Positions 21,750 to 33,021 are shown, numbered from the stretch's first letter. The stretch is DNA of 64,000 nucleotides from Miscanthus floridulus (GCF_019320115.1 NC_089591.1:57288078-57352077), one strand, 5' to 3'. Numbers and translations are program-made. Notes: generated by a model from the sequence alone, not told the origin.

Positions 21750-23463
21750 CACATTACCCAATCCAATTTTCAAGAGAAGACCAATGGACTAGCATAGGAA
21801 ATGCAGGCCATTACCCACTGGTTCTAGATCCAACTATTGCCGGTATGACTGTCACAAAAGTACTAATCGATGGGGAGCCAGACTCAACATCATTTTTTTA
21901 AAACTCTAAAGAAGATGGGACTACAACTCACTGGGATGATTATACCAACGAGCACCCCTTTTTATGGCATAGTACCCCACAAGGCAACGATGCCACTTGG
22001 ACAAATCACTCTACCGGTTACTTTTGGGACTCCCTCAAACTACCGTAGAGAGTTCATTAAGTTTGAAGTTGCAGACTTTGATTCATCATATCACGCAATC
22101 CTCAGGCGCCCAGCACTAGCAAAATTCATGGTGATACCACATTATCCATACCTGTTGCTTAAGATGCCAGGGCCTAACGATGTCCTATCTCTGCGGAGTG
22201 ATTTGAAGCGCGCTTTTGATTGCGATGTTCAGGCAATCCAAATTGCAGCAAAAGCACAAACCGCCGATGGTAGAAATGAAATAGCCACTATCGCAGCAGA
22301 AATAAGCCTAGAAGAGCTAGAGATACCGGCTAAAAAACCCAGCATCATCGCACCACCAAAAGAAGCCGACATCAAGCAAATCGACCTGGGCACCGATGAT
22401 CCCTCCAAAACAGCAACCATCAGTGCCCACCTTTCGGCAAAATAGGAACTCGCGCTCACCAACTTTCTTTGGGACAACAAAGATATCTTCGCTTGCAAGT
22501 CGGCCAACATGCCAGGTGTCCCAAGAGAGTTGGCTGAGCACAGAATTGATATCAATGAAGGCTCCAAGCCTGTGAAGCAACGGCTACGACGATTCTCACC
22601 TGATAAGAAGGTAGCAATTAAAAAAGAAATCACAAAGCTAATGGTAGCCGGATTTATCAGAGAAATCCTCCATCCAGATTGGCTAGCAAACCTAGTTCTA
22701 GTACAAAAAAAGAATACGGACGAGTGGCGCATGTGTGTCAACTACACAGATCTCAACAAACACTGCTCGAAAGATCCGTTCGGACTACCACGCATTGATC
22801 AGATAGTTGATTCAACAACAGGATCTGCCCTATTATCCTTCCTTGATTGCTATTCAGGATATCACCAGATCGCATTAAAGGAACAAGACCAGAGCAAGAC
22901 ATCTTTCATCACTCCATTCGGTGCCTACTGCTACAAAACCATATCATTTGGACTCAAGAATGCTAGTGCCACTTACCAAAGAGCTATCCAAACGTGCCTT
23001 GGTGATCAGATCGGTGAAAACGTAGAGGCATACGTGGAGGACGTAGTAGTAAAGACAAAGAACTCGGATACACTAATTAAAGACTTAAAGCAAACCTTTG
23101 AAAACCTAAAAAGATGGAGGTGGAAATTGAACCCAAACAAGTGTGTATTTGGAGTTCCTTCAGGACAACTACTCGGATTCTTGGTCAGTCATTGCAAAAT
23201 CGAAGCAAGCGTCAAGCAAATTCGAGCCATAATAGAGATGGGCCCTCCTCGAAGTGTCAAAGATGTGCAGAAACTAACAGGCTGCATGGCGGCCCTAAAT
23301 TGTTTTATATCAAGACTCGACGAAAAAGGGTTACCTTTCTTTAAACTGCTAAAGAAGACAGACAAGTTTGAGTGGACAGAAGAAGCCAACGAAACTTTCA
23401 AGAAGCTCAAGGCATACCTCACTTCCTCGCCTGTTCTCACACCTCTAAAGAAAATACGAAGAC
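21750..23463 (+). pseudogene. Protease and reverse transcriptase of A1 (broken)
   Basis: The aspartic protease region starts VTKVLIDGEPDSTSF (near 21850), where the active Asp is kept but the following Gly is replaced, and a frame change follows. RT motifs are LDCYSGYHQIALKEQDQSKT, FITPFGAYCYKTISFGLKNA and AYVEDVVVKTKN. The catalytic box reads YVED at 23031-23042 where A2 has YVDD, so one catalytic Asp is lost. A TAG lies near 22443-22445, and an extra A in a homopolymer near 23452 shifts the frame before YEDMMLYIAA. Confidence 0.85.
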
Positions 23464-25623
23464 ATGATGCTGTATATTGCGGCAACTTCAACTATGATCG
23501 GTACAGTGATTGTTGTAGAAAGAGAAGAAGAAGGGCGTGCATATAAAGTACAACGCCACGTATACTACATCAGTGAAGTACTGTCAGAATCAAAAATCCG
23601 GTACCCGCATGTGCAAAAACTACTCTACGCCCTCCTGATCACTTCACGCAAGCTTCGCCACTATTTTGAAAGCCTCAAGATTACCGTGGTGATAGATTTC
23701 CCACTTGAAGACATCCTACACAATAGAGACGCAACAGGGTGCATATCTAAGTGGGAAGTTGAACTTGGTGCCCTCAATATCGATTTCACCCCACGGAAGG
23801 CAATTAAATCTCAAGCCCTGGCCGATTTTATTATCGAGTGGATAGAAATTCAACAACCTATGTCAAATACCATCCTTGATCATTGGAAGATGTACAATGA
23901 TGGATCACTCAAGCTAGGCAGAGCCGGTGCACGCGTTCTCCTCATTTCTCCAGACAGAAAACAACTCAAGTACGTCCTTCAGATGTTATGGCAATCTACA
24001 AACAATGAAGCAAAATACGAAGCCCTCATCCATGGGCTACGAGTGACAATTACCCTCGAAATCAAGCGTTTACTCATATACGACGATTCGATAGTAGTCA
24101 TTAATCAAGTCAACAAAGATTGGGACTGCACCAAAGAAAACATGGGCGCTTACTGTGCAGAAATACGAAAGCTCAAAAAACATTTTCAAGGATTAGAAAT
24201 TCTACATGTCCTGCACGATTCTAATATTGCGGCAGACATCCTCACCAAGCTTAGATCAGACAGGGCGAAGGTCCCACCCGGTGTATTCATAGAGGAGTTA
24301 TCAGCTCCCTCTATCAAACAACCCGGTAAGATAACCCTTAAAATCTCAGCTAAAGGTACCCAGATTTTGGTAATCACCACTTCATGGACCCAGGTTTTTA
24401 TTGATTACATCAAAGAGAATAAGTTGCCAGCGGAAAAAGAGGAAGCTACCCGAGTTGTTCGCAGAAGCAAGAACTACGTCCTAGTAGGGGACAAACTCTA
24501 CAGAAGAGCCGCGTCATCAGGAGTACTCCTAAAATGTGTTTCATTTGAAGAGGGCAAAGAGACCCTAGATGAAATACACTCAGGTTGCTGTGGAAATCAT
24601 GCCGCCTCAAGAACACTAGTCGGCAAGGCATTCCACACCGGGTTCTACTGACCAACCGCTTTGAAAGACGCAGAAGAACTTGTTAGAAAATGCAAAGGTT
24701 GTCAAATGTTCGCAAGACAAGCTCATGTGCCAGCACACAATCTCATCTGCATCCCACCCGCTTGGCCTTTCTCCTGCTAGGGGCTGGATCAAGTAGGACC
24801 TCTCAAGAAAGCAAAAGGCGGTTTTGAGTACATCTTCATAGCAATTGACAAGTTCACCAAGTGGATTGAATACAAACCACTCACAAAATACAGCGCAGCC
24901 AAAGGAGTCGAGTTCATACAAGATATTATGCACCACTTCAGTATACCCAATCGAATCATCACAGATTTAGGTTCTCCCTTCACAGCCATAGAATTCCAAA
25001 GTTGGGCATAGGACTACGGCTTTAGCATAGATTACGTATCAGTCGCACATCCAGAGGCCAATGGATAGGTAGAAAGGGCTAATGGACTCATACTAGCTGG
25101 ATTAAAACCAAGATTGTATGAAGAACTAGTGGACTATGGATCAAAATGGATTGAAGAATTACCCAAGGTCGTATGGGGGCTATGAACTCAAATAAGCAGA
25201 GCCACCGGATACTCACCTTTCTTCCTAGTTTATGGATCAAAAGTCGTACTACCTGCCGACTTGATCTGGACGTCACCAAGGATACAACAATATGACGAAG
25301 GAGAAGCAGAACATACCCGAAGATTAGAACTCGATAGTACAGAAGAAGTCATAGTGAATGCTACCCTTCAATCAGCAAGATACCTAAAAGGATTAAGACG
25401 CCACTACAACAAGAATACCTAGCCTCGATCACTACAAGTCAGAGACCTAGTACTAAGAAGAATACAAAAAACTAACGGATGCCATAAACTACTCAGTCCA
25501 TGGGAAGGTCCTTTTATCGTCATAAAAGTCATCGGACCAGGCACATACAAGTTGATAACTGAAGACGGAAGAGAAGTCAACAATACATAGCACATCAGCC
25601 AGCTAAGAAGATTCTACACATGA
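23464..25623 (+). pseudogene. RNase H, archaeal-type RNase H and integrase of A1 (broken)
   Basis: The first part (VYYISEVLSESKIRYPHVQK, LITSRKLRHYFE) is the usual Ty3 RNase H. The second carries archaeal-type motifs MYNDGS, NNEAKYEALIHGL, YDDSIVVINQV and HDSNIAADIL, typical of Tat elements. Integrase follows with GNHAASRTL and CKGCQMF (zinc finger), FIAIDKFTKWIEY, IITDLGSPFTAIEF and WEGPFIVIKVIGPGTYKL. Stops fall at 24649-24651 and then repeatedly (for example A*DYG, NG*VER, GL*TQ, NT*HIS). Most are explained by C-to-T or G-to-A changes. Confidence 0.85.
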
Positions 25624-25683
25624 AAACAACTCAAGGAAGAATATATATACAAGCCACGAGAGATCAATGTTCATGATCAATAA

Positions 25684-25760
25684 AGATGGTGCTCCTCGAC
25701 AGCATATGTACTATTATGACTTATCAATGTTCATGATCAATAAAGATGGTTCTTTCTCGA
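25684..25760 (+). repeat. Short tandem duplication downstream of pol
   Basis: The phrase TGTTCATGATCAATAAAGATGGT occurs three times, overlapping or closely spaced, between 25668 and 25752, each followed by a CTCGACA-A-CATATG-like sequence. It lies just after the pol end. Confidence 0.5.
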
Positions 25761-25802
25761 CAACATATGTCTTATTATGGCTTTCCCCGAGTTGTTTCCA
25801 AT

Positions 25803-26360
25803 GAGCGTACCGGCCAAGAGCAAAAGAGCTGAAAAGATGCTTGAGCCCGCCGATGAGGGTAGCTAATAAGCTAACACTCGAACCAAAAAGCAAAATGGCT
25901 AAAAATACTGCCTGAGCATACTGGCCGAGAGCAAAAGAGCTTAAAAATGCTTGAGCCCGCCGATGAGGGTAGCTAATAAGATAACACCCGAAACAAAAAG
26001 CAAAATGGCTAAAAATATGCCTAAGCATACCGGCCAAGAGCAAAAGAGCTGAAAAGATGCTTGAGCCCGCCGATGAGGGTAGCTAATAAGCTAACACCCG
26101 AACCAAAAAGCAAAATGGCTGAAAATACGCCTGAGCATACCGGCCAAGAGCAAAAGAGCTGAAAAGATGCTTGAGCCCACCGATGAGGGTAGCTAATAAG
26201 CTAACACCCGAGACAAAAAGCAAAATGGCTAAAAACACGCCTGAGCATACTGGCCAAGAGCAAAAGAGCTGAAAAGATGCTTGAGCCCGCCAATGAGGGT
26301 AGCTAATAAGCTAACACCCGAACCAAAAAGTAAAATGACTGAAACTAAGCCTGAGCACAA
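25803..26360 (+). repeat. Tandem array, about 110-bp unit, five copies (A1)
   Basis: Unit starts (GAGCATACCGGCC) occur at 25803, 25914, 26023, 26133 and 26243, with a partial one at 26353, so the period is 109-111 bp. Each unit contains TTGAGCCCGCCGATGAGGG and AGCTAATAAGCTAACACCCG. The same array is found inverted in A2. Tat elements are known for tandem repeats between pol and the 3' LTR. Confidence 0.88.
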
Positions 26361-26636
26361 ATCAGAGCAATTTTAAGACAAGACCCTCTAGCTCCTTGTT
26401 CCAAAAAGCAAGAGGCTCGGGGGCTACACTACCTACTTGGTAGGACCTGAAGGAACAAGACGAGGCTTCTAGAACTCAACCATGAAGTGCTCAGGGGCTT
26501 GTCAATCCTAGGATGTTTTTGCAACTAGGGAAAGGACCAGATGCTGACCACATCCCGAGTTAAGCCGAAAAGAAGAAGCTGAAGATACTCGAGATCGTCG
26601 GTCCTAAGTCTTTTCAGCACTAACAAGAACACAAAG

Positions 26637-26840
26637 TTTGACAAGACAACGATCTATACCGAGTTGCTTACAAGTCACAAACGAAAGCCAAACAAGCACT
26701 CATCAAGTCAAGAAAGTCTGTCAAGACAACGATCTACATATACCGAGTTGTTTACACGGCACAAACAAAAGCCAGAAAAGCACTCGACAGATTAAGAAAG
26801 TTTGTCAAGACAACGATCTACCTAAACTAGGTTGTTTACA
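26637..26840 (+). repeat. Tandem repeat, about 85-90 bp unit, three copies
   Basis: GTCAAGACAACGATCT-type phrases recur at 26637, 26728 and 26811, each followed by a CCGAGTTG-type phrase (CTAGGTTG in the last copy), TTTACA and, in the first two, a CACAAACGAAAGCC-type segment. They lie between the 110-bp array and the end of the antisense gene. Confidence 0.7.
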
Positions 26841-26960
26841 AGATGAAGAAGTACAGGCATAGAAGACATCAACAAAAAAATAAAGAATATTCATTCAATC
26901 TTCATTCAAAAAGAAGTTTAGTGTTCTATTATAGAAGCTAGAGTACAAAGGTCGATTACA

Positions 26961-29900
26961 TCAAGCATTGTCATCAGGAGAAGAAATATCAATGTTAAGA
27001 TTATCAACGATCCTCCTGGCCAAATCTTCGACCTCAGGCTCCACCTTCTCAATAGCATCCAGATATTCTTGACTCTCGGCTTCATCAGCAACCTTGGACA
27101 AAGGAAACTCCGGAGAAAGAACCCGGACCTGGGCAAGAACATTTCTGGTACATAGTTGGGCGCACCTCTTCACGAACTCCTGGAAACGGGTCGGCACTTG
27201 GGGAATAAACTGAGCCCAAGATTGACCATCATCCGCTGAAGTCTGGAGAAGACCGGCTACTAACCAAAAGGATTTCGACAAAGCATTCTAGTTCTCAGTA
27301 GTCGTCGCCAACTTGCCAGTCAAGGCTTCGATGGTTTTTTGGGCCTGCACAAGATCCCTATCAGCTCCACGCCTAACCAATTTAGCAAGCACAAGTTCTT
27401 CTTCAGCTCGAATAATTACCTCCTCGGCCCTATTGTGGTTAGTACGAACAAGTGTCTTCATCTCCTCGATAGCCTTCGAGAGCTTCTGCTTTTCAACTCG
27501 GAGAGCTAGACCAGGCAACAAAAAACAAGTCAGCAGAAAGGCAAATTCGAATACAAAAGGAAACGAAAAAGAACTCGCAATACCAGTGCACTCTTTCTTC
27601 ATGGCCTCCACATTTTTCAAGACCTCCTGGGCAGCTAAATCCCTCTGCTTTTCTGCCTCGACCAACTGAGCATGGAGAGCCTTCTCCTCCTTCTGATGCG
27701 TCTGACGCTCGGTCTCCAACTCAGCCCGACAGAGGTCAAGCTCTGCCTTTAGGGTACTCACCTCAGAAGACAACTTTTTCTCGGTTTCAGACGAGAAAAA
27801 GAAGCCAGTATGATCATGAGAAAAAGACTAAGCAAAAAGAGAGAGAGAAAAACAAGACATAAGGAAAGAAGGAAGACGAACATCCAAAGAAAGAACTTTA
27901 GAAAAAATTACCTAGAGCTTTTCCCCAAAAGAAGTCGCAAAGGTCGACAAGTTTCCCCACGCGACGGTCAGCTCTGACAACCGATGAGTAGCATCAAATT
28001 GATGCAACACATCATCGTCCAAACGCGGAGCACCGGTACCAAGAGAGACAGAAGGAGAAGCCGACGCAGGCAAAGAAGGCAAGACCAGGGCCATATCCTG
28101 GGAAGCCCCGACTACCTCCTCAGATGGATCCACCCCCATGGCCACAGTCACCCCCAGAGTTAATAGATCCGAAGTAGCATGATCACCAGGGGGCCCCGTC
28201 TCCCTCACAGCCACCTCACTGACCGTACTTTCCGAGTCCTTTGACTCAGTACGCGGGGGCGCACCAGAGGACTGACAAGAGGGCAACTGAGGAGCAAGAG
28301 AAGACAAGGGTCTACAAGATGATAAGAAAACTCAACGATAAGAATATGAGTCAGGAAAAAGAAAACAGAAGCAAAGAAGCAAAACAAGGAATCACTCACT
28401 CAGCTACCCTCTTCTTCAGAAAACCAACAGAGGACCTAAGAGGGGGAACTATAGTGGCAAAAACATCACCGCTACCCTGTGACAGGAGCGACGCGGCCGG
28501 TACTGGAGCCCTAGAAGAACTCGAACCCGATGACCGCTTACTACAAGAGAACAATACTAAAGCAAAACAAAAGGAGGGGTTCAACAATAGGAAAATAAGA
28601 AAACAACTCACCGACAAGTAACAAGGGCGACATCATCATCCTCTTCTTCCTCACTCTCGACCAAGGCCACCATGGCACCAGCTGAAAAAGGACAAAAGTA
28701 CTCGGCCAAAGATAAAAACAAACAACAAAAGGACAGATCGCATTAATATGCTCACCTAAGAGCATGCTAGCTACAACTAGAGTACCTGGACGAGTACTCG
28801 ACTGGCGAGACTTCTTGGCAGCAGATGGAGTAGAAGAAGAACGATCCGCTCGCCCCCTCTTTTTGAAAGTATGAGGAGCTTGAGGAACTAGGCGAGGAAC
28901 ATACTCTACATATACATCAAGGTTTGCGGAAGAAACGCTAGGAAATATTGTGGTGGTCTGAAACTTACTGGTCAAGGATGCCCCAACAAGACTACCCCCA
29001 GCCTCCACATTTGTAGGGAAATCATCAAGGGGAATTAGATCAGCGAAATTACGCCCCAATTCCTATAAAAGAGTAAAACAACAAGACAAGGAAGATTAAG
29101 CAAAAATTAGATACAACAAAAGACACACAAAAATACCCACATAAGAAAAGAACAACTCACAGCAGGGGGCGGGTTGTTAGCACTGTACTCAAGGACAGCA
29201 AGCGGGACGACGCTTACTCCTTTCAGCATCTTCTGAAGACGCTCAAGCACCTCCTCTTCAGTCAACTCAAGGGCAGGGACCATACGAGAAGGGTCCTCTG
29301 CCCTAGAGTACTCAAAGCCATAATTTTCTCGCTCCTTCAGAGGTTGAACTCAGCGGCGAAGAAAACTAGAAATAATCCCAAAGCCGGTCAAGCCTTGCTG
29401 TTTTAGAGTACAAATCCTCTCAAGAAACGGCTTGATCGCCTAGACTTCAGCCATCATCACAGGATTCTTTTCTCATCAGTCATTAACCAAGGGACCAGAT
29501 CAAGAATGAACGGAAAGAGGAGGAATCAAATTGGTGGCATAAAACCAGTCGGCACGTCAATCCCTCATAGAATCAACCAGGTCATAGTCAAAGAATTTGC
29601 TCTTAAGACCCTAGCGAAACTGAATCCCGTAGCCACCAAGAACATTGGTGTCATCGCGGTAGGGTTGTGGCTTCAGACGAAAGAAGTAACGAAAGAGAGA
29701 AAGAGAAGGAGGAATTCCAAGGAAAGTTTCACAAAGATGAACGAAAATAAAAAGATGAAGGACATCATTGGGAGCAAGATGGTTAAGGCTAATCCCAAAA
29801 TAGCTGAGAAATCGGTGAAGAAAAGCAGAAGTAGGAAGGCAGAGTTCGACACGGATAAAGGAGACGAAAAGAATACTCTCACCAGGACCTAGAGTAGGGA

Positions 29901-30120
29901 CCCGATGCTCGCCTGGAGCTCTCCAATCAACAATATCCTTGCTCTGAATCAGACCATCGCTAACAAGCTCGCGAAGCTGATCTTCAGTCGTTGTTGGAGC
30001 CGGCCAAATCTTCTGAGCAGCCCTCATGGCCATAAACTCTTGATTCTCAATCATGGAAAGTGATGCCTCCTCGTCTACAAAGGCCGCTTGGGACTTGCTC
30101 ACTGATTTCTTCCTACCCAT
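26961..30120 (-). pseudogene. Antisense gene of Tat element A1 (putative gypsy-type/plant mobile family), broken
   Basis: On the strand opposite gag-pol, ATG 30120 opens MGRKKSVSKSQAAFVDEEAS and leads to AMRAAQKIWPAP, ISLNHLAPNDVLHLFIFVHL and SLFRYFFRLKPQ, a block typical of the 'putative gypsy type transposon' (PF04195-like) proteins of grasses. Further exons encode a serine-rich part (RADRSSSTPSAAKKSRQSST), an acidic segment, and a coiled coil (VSTLKAELDLCRAELETERQ, AIEEMKTLVRTNHNRAEEVI), ending SSPDDNA. Exon order matches A2, where splice sites can be read in phase. Here the first exon is frameshifted at about 29611 and stops follow. The biological role is unknown. Confidence 0.75.
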
Positions 30121-30267
30121 ATACTAGTGGGAGCAATAAGGAACTAGGAGGCAAAGATGATTTGGACGGCGGCACTCAGATGACAGCAACAATGGCGGCG
30201 GCGGAAGTTTGAAGACTAGGGTTTCAAGGGAAATTAAAGCACTAAAGAAAAAGAAGAGGAAAGACCC

Positions 30268-30275
30268 TTAAATAG
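30268..30275 (-). promoter_or_regulatory. TATA-like box upstream of the A1 antisense gene
   Basis: On the minus strand this reads TATTTAAG about 150 bases before the start codon. A2 has TATTTAAA at 41699-41706, about 150 bases before its ATG, so the box and its rough spacing are kept. Confidence 0.5.
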
Positions 30276-30279
30276 ATTT

Positions 30280-32055
30280 TACACCAGTAAAAACGCGGCC
30301 CACCAGGCCCGTTTTAACACGGCATGAGGACACAACGGTCCATTTACTGACACAGCTAAAATGATGGACGACACAAATCCACACAACGGTATAGTTTAAC
30401 GGGCAGATTTCAAACTTATCCATTAAGCACCACGGCGGAGTTATCATATTACTACAAAAATAACTCATCAACAATGAAGCAAAGAAGAGTTACCTCACAA
30501 GGAACGCAACAACCCGGTCCTTACAGAAAGAACTCAGGAATCTCATCAACAACCGGGACATCAGGAGAATAAAGAATGACAACTCAGAAGACAAGATTCT
30601 TTCCATTATAAATGGTTTCAAAAAATAGAAGATTAGACATCTTACAAGACCCAACGAACTCGGTACTATGACAAGCAAGGTAGCAAAGAGGAACTCGGAC
30701 ATGGCTAGGCTCTGAAATGACTACGTGTTCCAAATTGCTACTCGATAGAACAAACCGCCCTTGGCTACATTGTTTTCTTCAAAGGACGAACGCAGTGCAT
30801 CCAAGGCAGAAATCAGCAGCACGGTGGGACAACATGGAGCAGAGAAGGCTGGTAGGCATCTGTCTACCCAAGTCCGATGTGATGTTGGATATGGTGTTGA
30901 TCTGCACTGGACAGTCTCAGGGCAGGCAACGAGGATCAACCCATAACTGTCAGATGAAGGAACGCATCCCACATCACAAGACTCCCTCCGACTACCGCCA
31001 CGTACTTTCAAGTACAATGCTACTACGGGATTAGCCTACCTCTAACCCTATCACAAGACTCCCTCCAGCTACAGCAACATACACAAGAAATGCAAAATAT
31101 GTCCGGAGGCTGTTCTACTTCATAAACTATCATATTCATGACTACGGAGACTTCAGACCACGCAACAAAATACTCGATGAATCAAAACAACACACAAGGA
31201 GGATATTTATAGGCCAAAGAAGCGGTGCACCCGTACCAGGAGCACCAACGGAACAAACCTAACAAAGGACACAGTGAAAAAATAGAATTCAATGAAAGAG
31301 GACTCAGGCGTGAAGGAGCAGTACTCAAGAACGAGCATATTTGGAAGAATATATCAACACTGTACAACTTGTGAACAAACATCATTTACTATCACCCACC
31401 ACCGTACAACTACATCTGACAACAGCAGACTACCAGAGAACATGCCAAGAACCTATATCCAAGTTCTTTTTGGATAAAAGAACCCAGCAAGAGGCTCGGG
31501 GGCTACACTCAGAGAGTGCATTTTTTCCTTCAAAAAAGCGCACATCACACAGAAGACTTCCTCAAGACAGTAGTTTTTTAAACAACATAAGATTTAAGAT
31601 CCTCCAACTTTTTGTTCCAAATAGCAAGAGGCTCGGGGGCTACACTCAATGAGTGCACTTTTTCCTTCAAAAAAGCGCACATCACTCAGAAGACTTCTTC
31701 AAGACAGACCACTTCAAAGCCACATGACAAAAAAAACCTGGACATAGCTATATCCGAGCTCTTTTTGACAAAGAACCCAGACATATCTATATCCGAACCC
31801 GGGTATATGCTCAGGAGCCCTTCGACGAAGAATCAGAGCGATTTCAAGAGAAGACCCTCCAGCTCCTTATGCCAAACAGCAAGAGGCTCGGGGGCTACAC
31901 CTAAATGGGAGTACTTTTTTCTTCAAAAAGGTACACACCACGCGAAGATCTCACGAAGCGCTACACGGTTTCGCTCAAGAAAGCACTCGGACGACGCTTG
32001 TTCCTGCTCGACAAGACCTGAAGGAACAAGACGAGGCTTCGAGAGCTCAACCATG
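30280..32055 (+). other. A1 region between antisense gene and 3' LTR, with repeated GGCTCGGGGGCTACAC motifs
   Basis: There is no protein gene on either strand that I recognise. From 31489 the phrase CAAGAGGCTCGGGGGCTACAC recurs at about 31489, 31628 and 31881, each followed by a GTGCACTTTTTCCTTCAAAAAAG-like segment, and once more at about 26407 after the tandem array. The core GCTCGGGGGCT equals the true polypurine tract next to the 3' LTR. Confidence 0.6.
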
Positions 32056-32057
32056 AA

Positions 32058-32070
32058 GTGCTCGGGGGCT
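32058..32070 (+). other. Polypurine tract of A1
   Basis: The run GTGCTCGGGGGCT ends exactly where the 3' LTR begins and is the plus-strand primer position. A2 and B show the inverted form AGCCCCCGAGCA next to their LTRs. Confidence 0.75.
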
Positions 32071-32450
32071 TGTCGATGCTGGACCCACGGGATACCCCGC
32101 AAGGAAGGGAGAAGATCTAGTCTAACTAGGATTCTTCCCCTTTAATCTTAGTAGTAGTATTATTCTGTAATCCTACTAGGAACTCTAATTGTAAACCGAC
32201 TAGGATTCTGACCTCCTGACTATATAAAGGAGGGCAGGGTCCCTAGAGACACGATTTTGACAACACAACACTTGACAATCAATCCAACGCAAAGGCTAAA
32301 CGCCGACTGGATTACTCGATCACGGTCGAGGGCCCGAACCAGGATAAATCGACTGTCTCTTACGTTTACCGTCGAGTTCTGCATACGCTGAAGCCCGAAC
32401 ATACTGCCCGGGTACCCCCGTGGCAGGCTATCGGTGGTGAAACATCGACA
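32071..32450 (+). repeat. 3' LTR of A1 (380 bp)
   Basis: It begins TGTCGATGCT and ends AACATCGACA, and aligns over its whole length with 18981-19360. The target duplication GTAAC follows. Confidence 0.95.
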
Positions 32451-32455
32451 GTAAC
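32451..32455. repeat. Target-site duplication GTAAC, right of A1
   Basis: This is the second copy of the five-base duplication. Harbinger sequence resumes after it. Confidence 0.92.
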
Positions 32456-32700
32456 ATCAGCCTCAGGGGCACATAGGTCATTTTACATTCAAGATAGACA
32501 ATCTCCCGAAATAATCATGACAGTCAAATAACCATTTTATTCAGATAGCAGATTCTCCAGATCGTGACTTATCAGATAAGCCTCCTCAGCTTATAAGTGA
32601 GACTCGGAAAAGCTAAACCGCAAGCAGGGCCTAAGTGTTTGATATTATTCTCATTTTTCTATCTTGTTCTTATTTTGTTTAGAAAAATCCAAACAGGGCC

Positions 32701-33021
32701 TAAAATTGTTGATTTCAATATAGTTGGATATAGTGGAGCACTGAAAATGAGAAGTGCTACAAGTGGAGGTCGATCGGTTCTACTAGAGTTCTGGATGCTG
32801 ATGCATGCGATCTTCTCCAGGCTCTCATGGCCATCCCTAAAACACGCCATGCTCGTCGACAGGCCCCTCCCTCTCCGTTCGTGTGGCTTCGTGCACAGCT
32901 CATGCATGCCACAATTCTATCTATGCCAAGAGCAGGCAAGGGCATTCTTCCTCACCCACGGCCGCGGGCGAATTGAATGGCGTGACGCGAACCCAACTCA
33001 TTACGTACGTGACGACCAACA
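32701..33021 (+). promoter_or_regulatory. Upstream region of the GPR107-like gene
   Basis: This 320-base stretch between the last transposon end and the start codon has no other gene. I see no convincing TATA box. The last 60 bases include GCGGGCGAATTGAATGG and ACGTACGTGACG, the latter resembling an ACGT-core element. The transposon cluster therefore sits within about 0.4 kb of this gene. Confidence 0.35.

Larger units (their letters stand above)
18981..32450 (+). mobile_element. Full-length Tat/RIRE2-like Ty3 retrotransposon (A1), 13,470 bp
   Basis: The element has two 380-bp LTRs, a primer site, gag, protease, RT, a first RNase H plus a second archaeal-type RNase H, and integrase. After these come a 110-bp tandem array, an antisense gene and a purine tract. 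The second RNase H and the antisense gene are marks of the Tat lineage. LTRs differ at about 22 of 380 positions by hand count, mostly transitions, which suggests an insertion a few million years old at usual grass rates. All ORFs carry stops, so the copy is not autonomous now. Confidence 0.93.
16171..32631 (+). mobile_element. PIF/Harbinger DNA transposon, split by a Tat retrotransposon
   Basis: Both proteins of a PIF/Harbinger element are present on the plus strand: a Myb/SANT-like DNA-binding protein (16939-17874) and a DDE transposase (18061-18832). Proposed ends are GCCCCCTGTTCGGGGGAGC at 16171 and the complement of GCTAAACCGCAAGCAGGGCC ending at 32631, each next to TAA (16168-16170 and 32632-32634), the three-base target of the family. 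The inverted repeats match only moderately. Removing the nested 13,470-bp retrotransposon and one GTAAC leaves about 3.0 kb, a reasonable size for the family. 32456-32631 is the reunited right arm. Confidence 0.55.

Noticed and set aside
25803..26360. Possible CRISPR-like array
   Set aside because: The units are contiguous 110-bp tandem repeats without unique spacers, inside a plant retrotransposon.
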